Assembly: GCF_048771995.1 (NCBI RefSeq)
Contig: NC_133026.1
Span: 62,125,001 to 62,189,000, forward strand
Length of the DNA: 64,000 bases
Direction: 5' to 3'
Source: Taeniopygia guttata
Lineage: Eukaryota > Chordata > Aves > Passeriformes > Estrildidae
The notes beneath the pieces were generated by a model. It was not told the DNA's origin. It did no database searches and saw nothing but the letters and a program-made list of their open reading frames with translations. This document shows, piece by piece, positions 23,837 through 35,745 of this stretch. Position numbers and translations under genes: made by a program. The first letter of the stretch is position 1. Each line of letters starts with the position of its first letter.

Positions 23837-25411
23837 CTGCGGAGGAGGGGCAAATGGGCAGGATGTGGGGAGAGGCAAACCCACAGGTTAAGTGCTGGGC
23901 TAAGTCCGCACCAGCGGTGCCCAGACCCTGATGCCACACACACCGCACCAAACAGCAGCCACGGCACGCAGCGAGGCCCTGGGGCCCCGGGAAACACGGT
24001 ACAGAGCCTCAGGAAACTGGGCACAGCCCCCCCACAGCTCTCCCCAGGCACTGCCTGTGCTGCAGGCTTCGACAGACTTCCCCCTGTCCCAATACTGTTT
24101 TGCATGAACAGACATTGGTCGTTGAAATTTTTATTGTGACTTAAGGCACAACTCCCTTGTCCTGCTGAGAGTTCAACTGGGAGTTTACTTTTTAACCAAA
24201 GGAGGAAAAAATTGCATTAAAATAGACTTGCATATGATCGTGCACATATGTGCTATCAGACATATCACGCACACGATCCGGAGGGCTTCACACGCAGTTA
24301 TGGTTTATATGGCATCTATCTATAACACCAAAGTAGCTTTCACAAGCTCACTTCAGCAAGACACACTGGAACACATGATGTCCTATACATAACTACCCCT
24401 CCAACTGCTCCCAGCACGCACACATAGCAACATTCAAATCTACACACTGCATATACCTAAAAGTGGAAAGACAGCAACCCACAGAGCCCGGCATAAGGGC
24501 ACTTATGTCCCCAGGAACGTGGGAGCTCGCAGCCCCCCACACAGAGCCCTATAGCTGCGCGCAGAGGCGCAGGCGTGCACGGGAGAGCGGCGCGGCTCCG
24601 CAGGGATGGGCACCCTCTGGGAAGGTGCCAACTCCAGGACACCGGCACCAGGGATGGGGACCTGGCGTCAGGTTTGTCTCACCGATCTGGAAAATGCTTG
24701 AATGCCCGAAATCCTTGTTCGGTGGGTTCCCACTCCAACCCCCTATTACATTTAACAAAATTAAGGGATTCCTCACCAGGAATATTTGCCTCTACCCACG
24801 GGGAGCCTTTCCGAGACCCTTGCCAGACAGGCGCACACTACTGTGGGCAGGTGGGCAGCACGCTCCACGCCCCTTGCACGCCTCCGCAGGGGCAGCATCC
24901 CTCCGGACACCAAAGCCAGTGCCCGGCATCTCCCTTGCACATGGTGCGTCTGGGGGGATGGGACACGCTCGGGACCACGGCTCCCCAGCCCGCAGCCCGT
25001 AGGAGTCCGTGGGAAGACCCCAAAAAAGTCGCTTTCCCTCCTTTCACTGTGCACGAAGCGGATCCCTGCCAGATATTCCCGCGACCCTCCCGATAATAGC
25101 GGGAACCGGCCGGGCTGGGAACCGGTGTGCGCCTTCACCTCAGGAGCAGATAACGGGCGGGTTTTATTTCTTTTGCTTTAAATTAAAGAAAAAATAGAAT
25201 GGGGGGGAGGGGGCGGGAATAAAAGAGGGGGGAAATAAATAAATAATAATTTAAAAAGGCTCGCTCAGGTGCCGGCAGCCACAGGAGAAGTGCCCACCGG
25301 GGGAAACCGAGGCGCCCGCACCTCCCAGCCCGCCTCCCTGCCCGGGTGCCGCGGCGGGAGCGCTGTGCCCGGCGGGGCTGGGGGTCCCGGGGCTCGGCCG
25401 CCCTCCCTTAC
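23837..25411 (-). other. IRF4: IRF4 intron 1
   Basis: A 1.6 kb intron whose promoter-proximal half is GC- and CpG-rich (about 24.5-25.4 kb), an extension of the promoter island. Nested palindromic sequence lies at 24236-24278. Confidence 0.75.
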
Positions 25412-25485
25412 CTCTGTGGCGGCGCTGGGAGCGGGCAGGGGCCGCCGGCTGCCGCACGGCCGCTGAGACGGGGCGCAGAGCGACT
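25412..25485 (-). other. IRF4: IRF4 exon 1, non-coding (5' end approximate)
   Basis: The 5' UTR exon is inferred from a strong donor (CACAGAG followed by GTAAGG, last exon base 25412) inside the CpG island. A TATA element sits about 30 bases upstream of the proposed start. Mammalian IRF4 likewise has a non-coding first exon spliced to the exon bearing the ATG. The transcription start is estimated, not observed. Confidence 0.7.
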
Positions 25486-25508
25486 GGGCCGGCGGCACCG
25501 GGAAGTTT

Positions 25509-25517
25509 CTTTATATG
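25509..25517 (-). promoter_or_regulatory. TATA box, IRF4 promoter
   Basis: Minus-strand CATATAAAG in a GC-rich setting, about 100 bases upstream of the exon 1 donor. It predicts transcription starting near 25485. Confidence 0.65.
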
Positions 25518-25741
25518 ATGGAGGGCGTCGTACCGGGCGGGGGGGAGGCGGGCTCGGAGGTGGAGCCGGCGGAGGGGAGCGGGGACTTGGCGAGCTGGAA
25601 AACATCTGAGGCAGTGACACATACCCATTGCTGGTAAACACGCTGCGGGCGGGAGGGCGTGCAGCCCGGCGCCCTCCGCGTCCCCGCTGGGCTGGGTTTT
25701 TTTAAATCTTTACAGACAGACACACATACATAAATAGCCCA

Positions 25742-25751
25742 GGGAAACTCC
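25742..25751. promoter_or_regulatory. Kappa-B consensus site upstream of IRF4
   Basis: GGGAAACTCC matches the NF-kappa-B consensus GGGRNNYYCC exactly, about 260 bases upstream of the predicted start. Mammalian IRF4 is induced by c-Rel/NF-kappa-B, so the position is plausible. A chance match cannot be excluded. Confidence 0.5.
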
Positions 25752-26450
25752 TACCAGTGAGAGCCGGTCGGCTTTTACTGTAAAGACCTAGTTCGCTACA
25801 CCCACCAGAATCGTCCTAGACGGCGCCGGCCGGGCCCCCGGGATGCTCGGAGAGACGCGGGGGCATCCGCCCACCAGCCCACGCCGTGCCTGGGGTCGGT
25901 ACCCTCTGCCGGCACCCTCTGCCACCCAACCCCTCTTTGCTCGGCCCACAGAGCCGGGATCGCGGAGCGGAATGAGGCACACACCCGCCTCCTTTCCCCC
26001 AAGGCTCGGGCTGTCCCCGTCCAGCCTGCTCTGTGTTTTGCAGCCCGAAAGGTGTGAACTGGGGGGCAAGGTGGGGGGGCACTGCTCTGGAGGCAGGGAA
26101 CCCCGACGGGGCGGCAGCCGCGGGAGCGGGGACAGCCACCAGTTCCGGCCGGCTGAACCCAGGGGATGCTGCCTCCTCAAAGGCCATCTTGAGGTACCAG
26201 GGCTGCAACCCGCCGGCTCGCCTGCCTTCAGAGCCTCCAGCCTTAACGTGGTGGAAGCTGGTGGATGGAGGAGCGAGCTCCGGGCTTGCTGAAAGTCTCT
26301 GTTGCCGCCCTTTGGGTTTCAGGCACGTGTGCCGCGCCACGACACTCTGGTTTTGGTCTGTTCTAACGTCCCCAGCGCACATCCATCCACATCCTCTCTG
26401 CTGCAACGTCTCAGGTCACAGAATCTGTCACCGCGCTGTGCCGCAGGTTT

Positions 26451-29394
26451 AGGATATTAATTGCAAATCTTCAACGCCATCTTCTGAAATTTAAATGTAA
26501 TTATCGCCGCGTTTGGAGGTAGAAGTGAGAAATGCAGGCGTTTTCAGGCATTGGGTTTGTAACACACCATCCATCCTCCAAAAAAAAGCATTGGCAGGGT
26601 CAGTATGAAATCCTTTCAGTCGTGAGCCAAGGCACCTTTGGAACATTGGAATACATCTTTGATATTGGAGGTGACTGTTACCATAAATCAAGACAAGTAA
26701 CCACAGCTTTACCAAAAGGTATCTGAAAGACTTTCTAAAAATCCTGTTTCAATTTGTAGGGTTAAGACTGTGCGGTACTTGGGGTGCCAGCTGTAATTTC
26801 ACTAAGTATAAAACCACCTTGAAATATATCACTGTAAAAGGAACACTTCTCATGTCTTCTCTTTTGTGGTTTTTAAACCAGCAAATTCAAGACCAGGGTG
26901 AAACATGCAGATTGGATCTGCACTAGGTCAAACCCATAATGAGAAAAATAAAAACCTTTTTTTCTCAAATACTGGAAAATATTTTTTTAAAAAATAGTTT
27001 CTCGTGACCAAAGAAATCCATGTATAGATGGAGAGGTAGGTAAGTTTCATGTTAAGAGAAGATAAAGTCAGTCATAAAATCCCCAGAGAGTACCTATGTA
27101 GGAAATTACCTGGCTGGGTGGTTTGTTGCTTTGTGCAGCAAGAACTCTATCAGAAAACTATCTCCAGTTGCCTAAATGTTAGAGGAGATGATTAAAGCCA
27201 GACCCCTACATGCACACTCGGCCTTTGCAAATCAGTATTCTCATGAGTAAGACAGTCTAATCTCATTAAGTTTGCTGACTTCGTTACTCAGTGTTTCTGG
27301 ACATCACCCATTTCCATTTTGGATGGCAAAAATATGCAGGACCACCATTTTGGTCTGCAAAGTAGAAAGCTCTGATCCGTAACTCAGCTGTGGTGTCCCC
27401 ATTAAATGCTGCATCACTGGGTGCTTTTTGCATATCCTAAGAGACAATTCCTCCCTAACCAGCCTTGCTAGTAAAATGAACACTCCAGCACCTTACAGCC
27501 TGTTCATCCATTTCTGGTGTTTTCCACACCATTGAAGTGCCTGACTCTTCAAACCTTACCCAAAAGCCCTGCTGCCTTCATGGAAGTTTTCTCAGTTAAT
27601 GACTGAAGCCCTCTTGTGAAAATGCTCTTGCTGCTGTTTAACCACGGCAGTCACTGCGGGCCCCCTCTTTTTCACACTCTTAAGGTCACACTGACTAAAG
27701 GCATGCCAGGAAAAGTGACTGTTTCTTCTCAACAGTCTCTAACAAGCCCTCAGTGCACGAAAAGATGGCTTCTGCTTTCACCAAACCCCTCTGAAGTCCC
27801 AGCTGACTCACCTGGGAATTGCACACAAGGTACAAAGGCAAAGAGAGACAGACATCATCTCAAAGCAGCTGCCAAGGGCTCTCTGAAGTGGGTCCCTACA
27901 GAAAGGGGCAGTGCAGAGCCACGGGGCACACACATTAAATGCTCTTGCACCCAGGAGTTTACTGCTCCTTTCCTTCAGGAAGGTTTCCCTTCCTCTGTGG
28001 GTACAAAGACTCTCCTGTCTCCCTAAAATACCACTGGGTGAACTCAGTCCCTAAGCCAGGGGAGCCTGTTAGAGGTATGTTGGGGACAATAAATCTGGCA
28101 GCAGAGACCTTTTGAGGACTGTGGCTTGTTCAGGGGCTCTCTCTGCACCAGAGACCGTGAAATCCCCTCAGGCATCATCTCAGGGGGAGTTCCACGGTGC
28201 AGAAGAGGAACCTGCAGAGGGGAGTGAGGGGCGCCCGCTCCGTGGCGCTGCTCCACCCTGGGCCGGGAAGGCTGCCCTGGCTGCCCTGGTTGCCCTGGCA
28301 TCCATCTACGGGTGGCTCTGCTGGGAGTTTGCTCATGGGGGCAGCTCCTGGTGCTCAGTAAAGCCCTGGCCCTCTGCACTCTGGCTGCAGCCCAGAGCAG
28401 ACTCACCAGTGAGCAGGAGCATGGCAGCAAGTGAGCTCCTTCTCCAGCTCTCAAGTGAACACCCTGACCAGGGCTCTTGAGGAACCCAGCAAACATCGTG
28501 CTGAAGCCCTTTGACAAATGACATTGGTAAAAGCATTTTCAGAAGTGCATTAAGCCCCTAAAAGTATTTTTGGAAAGCCCACAGCTACCTGTCTACACCT
28601 TTAGCTGCCCCAAAACCTGTTCTCTGAGATGGAGGTTGCTGGTGGCACAGGTTTCTGCCATGGGGTTTTCATTCCTCAGAAGTCCTTGCCAGTCCCTGGT
28701 TGCAAGTCCCTGTGGAATGATGTCCTCCACTGCCCAAAGCAGCAGCACAACTCAGACCCAAACAGGGGCACTGTTAAAGACTCCCAACACCACACTTCAG
28801 TCAAGAGCTCTGAGGCATGGGGTGGAGTTCAGAAGTCATTCATACATCAGAAGTATGTCTGTGGATGGAACTGAATGAATTCGGAGAGACTGTGGAAATT
28901 CAGGGCAGATTTCTGATTACTTTGGTTTATTCCAGCAAAGCACCTGCTCGATAAGCATTCTAACATGGTTCAAACAAAAACAACAAACAATTTTACGCAT
29001 CTTCTATCGTAGCAATTTCAACTTCTGGTATCATATAAGCTGCCTTCTCATTTTGGAAGGGTATTTGCAGTTCTTCCATTTGAAATAGTGACTCCTAAAA
29101 TGGTATTAGTCAGTTATATATTTTCCATAATACGAATTGCAGAGACATTTTTGACGACTAGAAACAAAGCAAACTGGCAAGTATAGCTATGTCTTTCAAA
29201 CAGAAGAGTCTCTCAGCCCAGTTGACATTATTTTAGGTGGATTTGGTGGATGTTTTCTTTTCCTGTACTTCCCCTCTGCTTCATAGCCAAGAATATTTCA
29301 AACCAATTCCCATTAGGCTGCTTTCATGCCTCTGTACATCAGCCTGTGCACGGGACTGAAAGAGCCCTTCATCACATGTCCTCACTCCTAAGTC
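26451..29394. other. Intergenic upstream of IRF4
   Basis: No exon, RNA gene or transposon is recognised. A 9-base imperfect triplicate (GCTGCCCTG-type units) is at about 28270-28298 in a locally GC-rich segment. Candidate distal regulatory DNA for IRF4, by position only. Confidence 0.45.
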
Positions 29395-29482
29395 ATTATA
29401 GAATCATGGATTCAGTTACATTGGAAAAGCCCTTTAAAATCAGCAAGTGCAACTGTTAACCTAGCACTGGCCAAGTCCACTG
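29395..29482 (-). mobile_element. CR1 retrotransposon 3'-end fragment
   Basis: The plus strand reads ATAGAATCATGGATTCAG, then a TTGGAAAAGCCCTTTAAAAT-like block and AACTGTTAACCTAGCACTG. This is the reverse complement of the avian CR1 3' terminus, so the element is in minus orientation. Only about 90 bases are recognisable. Confidence 0.85.
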
Positions 29483-32400
29483 CAAGATAAGACAATGCCT
29501 TAACTGCAAAATCTATTTTTTAGAAAAATCTGCAAATTAACATCATATTAAGATGCTATTCTGTGGCTTTCCTTTGGAGAGAAAAAGTTGGCAAGCACAT
29601 CCAACCAGTGTGGCACACAAGCAGTGTGGTGCCCTTGCCCAGAGCCCAGATGTCAGGCCAAGAGCTTGGAAACCCTGGGTTGAAACTTTCGCCTATGAAA
29701 ACCAACAGCAAAATTTTTATGGACTTCCTGCTCCTCAGGCAAGGAGGCTCCTTGTCTCCTGATTGAACAACCTACCCACCTCTCCAAAGCATTTCAACCT
29801 TTGGTATTTCAGCTACTTTCATCAGCAAGCAGCAGTCCTGAATCTAGAGAAAAACAAACAAAAAAAAAAACAACAAACAAACAAACAAACAAAAAACCCT
29901 ATAGGAAAACAAAAAAGATTTAAGAAGTTTTCAAATAAAAAAAAATAAGGAAAGCACCTGATGCAGGCTAGTTGAGAGCCAGTTGACCTGCTGAGAGCAA
30001 CTTCTCCCTTAACTCAGATAATCTGAGATGTCAATCTCTGCAGGACAGCTACCAAGGACTGCCTGGGACTGCTGGCATGGAGGCAAGGGAATCATGGTCC
30101 TCTGCCAGTGATGTGAGGCACAGCATGGCCATGTGTCCCCTATGCCCTGGAGTAACAGGTCCAGCTCACTGTCACCTGGGAATCTTTGCTACCCTTCATC
30201 CAGTGGAAGAGGCAAATTCAAATTATAGGATTTATCTTTTTTTTTTTTTTTATTCATATCCAACCCCCTTTATTTGCAGTAAAAAGATGGGGTGACAGGT
30301 AAGAACTTCAGGCCATCAACCCACTGACCAAATTTCTTCAACTATGCTGTGTCCTCTGAGGATTTCCCATAAAGGCAGTTTACAGACTGCATTCAAAGAC
30401 ATCCCAAATATGATGATCATGGACAAAAAAACACCACTTACTGCAATTTGATCACAGAAGTAAGGCCAAACTAGGGATGGACTCTCACCATAGGGGAGAA
30501 TTGGGACTGCTCCAGAGGAGGTACCTGATCTAAACCCGATTTATTACCAGAAAGAACAAGGTAAAGACTGAATTCCTGCCCTGGAAACATTCCATGTTTG
30601 GAGTCCGTTTCCAAACTGTGGGACACAAAAGGAGAGGGCCAGGCTGACTGTTGTGGGACAAATATAGAGCTGGTGACAGGGGTGCTGACACCTGTGCATC
30701 TTGTTTGGGATGCCCCCGGGATCTGTCTTAAATACGTTCCTCCAGCAAGGAAAAAGTGAGTTTCCAGGGAATTGGGGAGCACTGAGCACTGTGTGGCTGA
30801 CACATTGTTTGATTCTTGGCACATTCGAAGCTTGTCAAGAGACTGTGACTGGATAACACTCCAAGTGCTGGACACCCTGGGACACTGTGAGAACTCCATG
30901 CCCCAGGGAAAGGAGGCTGCATATACCAATTTTATATAACCACTTTAAATACTTCAACCAGTTATTGCCAGCTTTCATACCAGCAAATGTAAGCAATGTG
31001 CTGGGTACCTTTTTTCCTAATTCAACCCCACATAATTTTCTTGGTTCAAAAGGTCAGCTTGGTTTTGTATATTGTGGGATTGAGGTTCCACTTTCACAGA
31101 AGTGAGCTGCAAGGAGCCCTGTTAAAAAAGAAAATTACTTGGAGAGGGGAGGGATTAGGGTGGCACAAGAAGAAAACTCACTTATAACTAAGCACTGAAT
31201 ATTAGGAAAAAGCCCACAAGATATATACTGCATATGTATCATCCATTCCGCTCCTGCTACCTAATTATCCATTAAATTTAAAACTACCTGGGGTTTCTGT
31301 CCTTTTGAACTGGATCATTTTTCTGAAAAGCAGTGCAAAGCAGGAATTAAAATGATAGAGAAAGGAACTCAGGTGGAAGCCAGCTTTGGGAAGTTCCACA
31401 AAAGTCATCGATGAGGGTGCCACTAGGATTTCCCTGCTTTAAAGAAACTGGGAGGATTGCCAGTGGCAGACTTGAGGCACAACACTGTGGAAGGAGCTTC
31501 ACCATTTCAAGCATAATTCGGTTTCATCCTGTCTTGATTAGCAAGGGGTAAATCCCCAGCCCTGATTCACTGAACAGATGGTGATGACATGCAGATCGTT
31601 GTGAGAAGGAGGTGGTGACGGTCTAGCAGTTAGTTACATTCTTCTCTCTGACAGACAAAAGAGGAACCCAGAGCCCCAAAGAAAAAATACTTAATGAGCA
31701 AGTAGGGCTATAACCTAAAGTATTTAAATAAAAAGAAAAACCCATTTATCTATTGCTCTTCTTTAGGCAGCAACAAAAATAACATGCCTACATTTTTCTC
31801 TTGAGGAAAGACCTGGCTCATCATTCACAGGGGTGCAATGTGAGTTTGACTGATCTACAGGGAGTGAGCAATCAAGCCCTAAATGAATGTACGTGGTATT
31901 TCACTTTGCAAAGAAGCAGGTCAGCCCTATTAGATGTGCAGGAGAATGATTTAAAAGGAAACAAGTCTTTGTAAACAAGGATTTCGGTGGAGGGCAAGAA
32001 TGGGGGATAGCGAGTCAGAATTTCTCCTGCTATCAATGGTAGTCTAGCACATACATAAACTGGTGAAGGCTTTCTAAAAGTTTTCAAAAACAAGTAACAG
32101 CAAATCCAACCAAAAATCACTTTACAGCACAACACCAGATGAACCACTGGATGCTCAGTGGTTTCAGCTCTAGTCCTTGGATCAGCAGGCCCCACAAAGC
32201 ACTCCACTGGCCAGCTGTCCTAGCCAGGGGCTTTAATGCAAGATCCTGCAGGGGGAAATTCATCCTTCTGCAGTCCTGTGACAACTGGGACATTTGTGTT
32301 ACAGTTCTCCTTGTCAGGTACCTCCATAAATGAGAGTGAATGTCCTTGACAAGCTTGAAGTAACCCCTCTCTCCTGGGATGTCAGATTCTTTCAGCCTAA

Positions 32401-35071
32401 AGTAGCTTTGGCACCTTTTTCATCCTGGGTGAGGGAGGATAAACCCACTAAATGTGAGGGGAAATTCACAAGAGCTGTGAATGTTTTCAGAAGACAGCAG
32501 GAATTTTCACAGCATTGTGACATGGTGGGCACTTCAGAAAAAGAGACTTGGCTGCTTTTGGAAATGTCTCCTGGAACAATGAATATGTGAAATTAAAGTA
32601 ATGATACACTATTACATCTCCTCCCACCCTTCTCCACCGCAGATCACAGCAGCTCTTGGTATCACTGGAAAAGGAAGGGCCATGGCAAGTGTAAGGCTGT
32701 ATCCACAACTGTCTGATCAGGGCAACAGCATTCCGGACCACCAAGGGCAAAGGTAGAGGGGGAAGTTCTCAATGGCAGTGAGCTGCTGCTTTCCTTACAG
32801 TGACATGCGAAATACTCCCCTTATTAGACACATTTCCTGCGTGGCTTTATTTCACTCTAACTCAGGAAAATTCTGAATATTCTCCTAATTTTGCCTGGCA
32901 GTTGATGCAGACCCACGATGCCTTCTGAGGACTGAACAGCTGCAGTGACTGTTGACAGCTGATGCTGCCTGGATGGCCACTTTCATTGACTTTTGTACCA
33001 GGTTGCTCTCTTTTAGTGGTGAAAAAGAAGAGACCTTTGCATGCATGGCTACTCATGGTTAGCATGAACAGGAAGGATGCTCTGAAGGGTGACTTACTAG
33101 CATGGGGGAATGCTTCCCTTTTGAAGCAAAATATTTTTTTTCACATTGTCAGTGATGAAAGCTTAGCCACACACACTTCTGCTGAAGGTAGCTGCATGCT
33201 AGAAAACACCAAGAAATTCCCTCACCCACTCAGCATTACTCATTTTGTTACATAATTCTTTTTTTTTTTTTTCCCTTTTGCTGTGGATTGGGTCAATAAA
33301 TACACTGGCCCATAAAAACCCAGCTGTCTGTTATGCTTGTTTATAGCAAATGCAATTTTTGGCTGTGACTGATGGGAAGGCATCATGGGCTACTGGTCCC
33401 AGCAAGATGGTATGAATACCTTGCCACTGGTTTTATTGCAGCACCTCAGGCCATTGTGGGCAGTTCACCTCTGGATATTCAGACCTACCAGCCTTACAAA
33501 GACCTTCAAAATCCACTTGCAGTGCTCCCCAGCTCTTGCTGTCCAGAAGGACACAAGTCACTGGCTGCTGTAAGAAGCATATTTTCAAATGTGCTACATT
33601 GTTTTAAAGGTTTTTCTAACCCTTTTCTTTTATTTAGTCTTTGCAGATGGGAGAATTTATTGGTGATATAAGAAGTGAGGTGAAATTCCTTTGCATCTCT
33701 ATGTAAGGCAAACCCTGTTACATCTCTCTATTGCTATTTGAGCCTTTCCCCCACACTGGTACTCCAGCTGGCTGCCTTGAGAAAGTGGAACATTTTTTTA
33801 AAAAATGAAAGAAATTACCATTTGGTGGCCTTAAACTGCTACTCAAAGCACCAAAAGTCAGATGCTGCTGTCCCTGAACTGGGGAGCGGTTCCCCCTCTT
33901 TGTTGACTGGGAACAAAGTGTCCAGGGCAGGAGCTGCCTGTTGCACAGGGACAGACAGTCCCAGTCCTGCCCATGCAAGGGGCTGCCTGCTGCTACACTG
34001 CCCCACTAGCTGTGAATTATGAGGTTTCTATCCACAGCTGCAAGGCAATGACTTTTTAAAAGACTTTTTTAAAAGGACAGACAGCAGCATTTAAGGGGAT
34101 GCAAACAAAATTCCCTGCTGACACAGTAAAGCTTCTTGAGTAACAGTAAATGGCAGATGTATTGGGTTTCTGAGGCATCTCTGGGGCAAGGACTTCACTG
34201 CCACAGTTACTTCCAAGTCCCCACAGCACTGACAGCACCATATGACTGACAGCAGTCCCAGGACACAGCTTCAGTGATGTTGTTCCCAATCCATCTAAAC
34301 TCCAGCCTCGCCCGATATCCATTTTATGTGCAATGTATGACAGAGATCAGTGCCTAGGTAGTCCAATGATCCCATGTCTGGGATAAGTGTGTGCTTCCAC
34401 ATCAGGCAGTCAGCTAAAGTCCTGTCATGTAGATTCTGGGAAGGCTCCAAGATTGGTGTTTATTTTTCATAAGGCAAATGAGGAACATATCACATAGTGT
34501 TGGAGAAGCAGCAGGACAGACGGTCCTCATTAGGGAAAAAAAAGTGTTTGACAGGGAACTCAAGAACATAATTACTGCTGCCCAAGGCTCATTTGGAAAT
34601 CCATATTAAAAGGGCTCTGCCTGGGACCAATTCTTTCCTCTTCCCTCAAAGGTCCCCTGGAATCAAGTTCTCATAATTTTGACACTTGCCAGAGATCAAA
34701 TCGGATCCTTTTAGCAACTCCCAATCTATAAATTTACACTTCAAAATACTATCTCACATTTCCAGAGCACAGAGGCCATTCACAGAAGGTCACAGATGCC
34801 TCCAGTGCCTTGGGGTGAGGATAGCTGTTGGTGCCAGCTAAAGAGCACAAGCAAAGGGTCTGATCTTATACCTGCAGAACTGAAAAAAACTGTTCAGCTG
34901 GGTGCACTTTCATGAAGCTCCTCAGAGATTAAGGGAGAAGAGGTTGTTGGTTCCTTTCACCTCTCTGCATGGGAGTTTAAAATATAAAATATCAGTACTG
35001 AGTGGACCTGCTCAGGAGAACATCAGAAGTCAGAATGTAGCCTAAGTGTGCAAGTCCTAAACCTTACCATG
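29483..35071. other. Intergenic, no gene recognised
   Basis: Contains an A-rich (CAAA)n tract and scattered chance frames, the longest on the minus strand at 30471-30929 (152 codons), which I cannot relate to any family. A 16-17 base T run is near 30237. No splice-flanked conserved exon is seen. Confidence 0.45.
29847..29946. repeat. A-rich (CAAA)n low-complexity tract
   Basis: CAAA/CAA units and A runs over 100 bases, possibly an expanded retroposon tail, though no element body is recognised beside it. Confidence 0.85.
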
Positions 35072-35745
35072 GAATCACAGAGCACCAGTCTGGAAGGGAC
35101 CTCAAGTCTCATCTGGTCCAACCTTTCTTGCAAAAGCATGGTCTAGACAAGATGGCCCAGCACCCTGTCCAGCTGATTCTTGAAAGCATCCAATGTTGGG
35201 GAATCCACCACTTGCCTGGGGAGATTATTCCAATGCTTGATTCTTCTCATTGGAAAACATTTCCCTCTTGTAACTAATAATCTTGTGACTAATAACCTTG
35301 TGACTAATCTCCCCAAGAGTAACCTATACCTGTTACCCCTCATCTTTTCCACACGACTCCTCTTAAAAAGGGGTCTCCATCTTCTTTGTAGCCACCTTAT
35401 AAATACTGGGACATGGTGATAAAGTTCTCTCTGAGCTTTCTTTTCTCAAGCTGTTTGTCTACCAGGACCAGCCCTGGGACTGGGTAGATCCCAATCTGTG
35501 ATAGAGTCCTGCATTATGTTTTCCAAGATATAAGATATTACACTTGTCCTTCATAAGGTTCTTGTTCATTTGTTCTTTCAATCTATCCAGCAGAGTGGCT
35601 CTCCCTTCCAAAGTGTCCACTTCCCCTCTCAGTTTGGTATCATCACCAAATTTCATCAGGGTATCCTTGATCTCATCATTCAGATCACTTATGAGGTATT
35701 GAGCAGCATTGGGCTCAATTTTCTCTACTGATGCATTCATACTCC
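35072..35745 (-). mobile_element. CR1 LINE fragment with ORF2 relics
   Basis: The plus strand starts GGAATCACAGAGCACCAG and TCTGGAAGGGACC..., the inverted CR1 3' end. Reading on the minus strand, 35740-35459 retains a reverse-transcriptase relic (FGDDTKLRGEVDTLEGRA, cf. the CR1 FADDTKL...VDTLEG motif). 35352-35143 retains the ORF2 C-terminus (IKHWNNLPRQVVDSPTLDAF). The two parts are out of one frame and separated by stops, and the 5' portion is missing, so it is dead. The conserved Ala of the F-A-D-D box is Gly. A 15-base unit is repeated three times at 35267-35311. Confidence 0.9.
35267..35311. repeat. 15-bp tandem triplicate inside CR1
   Basis: Three consecutive copies of a CTTGTGACTAATAAC-like 15-mer with one to three differences between copies. 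It keeps the relic frame open (LVTRL repeats). Confidence 0.85.

Larger units (their letters stand above)
24450..26450. promoter_or_regulatory. CpG island spanning the IRF4 promoter
   Basis: High GC and CpG density from intron 1 through exon 1 and about 900 bases upstream, densest at 25260-25700 and 25800-26160. It includes a G-rich tract at 25201-25230 and an E-box CACGTG at 26324-26329. Long frames on both strands here (up to about 196 codons) are the usual by-product of few stop codons in GC-rich DNA and resemble no known protein. Confidence 0.85.

Noticed and set aside
23272..24105. 277-codon minus-strand frame as a single exon protein
   Set aside because: Only the central part (23542-23745) is IRF4 coding exon 2. 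The rest is 5' UTR, intron 1 and intron 2 read through.
25816..26406. 196-codon minus-strand frame and other long frames in the IRF4 CpG island
   Set aside because: Stop codons are rare in CpG-rich DNA. The translations are low-complexity Pro/Arg/Gly-rich and unrelated to known proteins.
35143..35740. Host gene encoding the two minus-strand frames here
   Set aside because: Both match CR1 LINE ORF2 motifs and flank an inverted CR1 3' end, so this is a dead retrotransposon.
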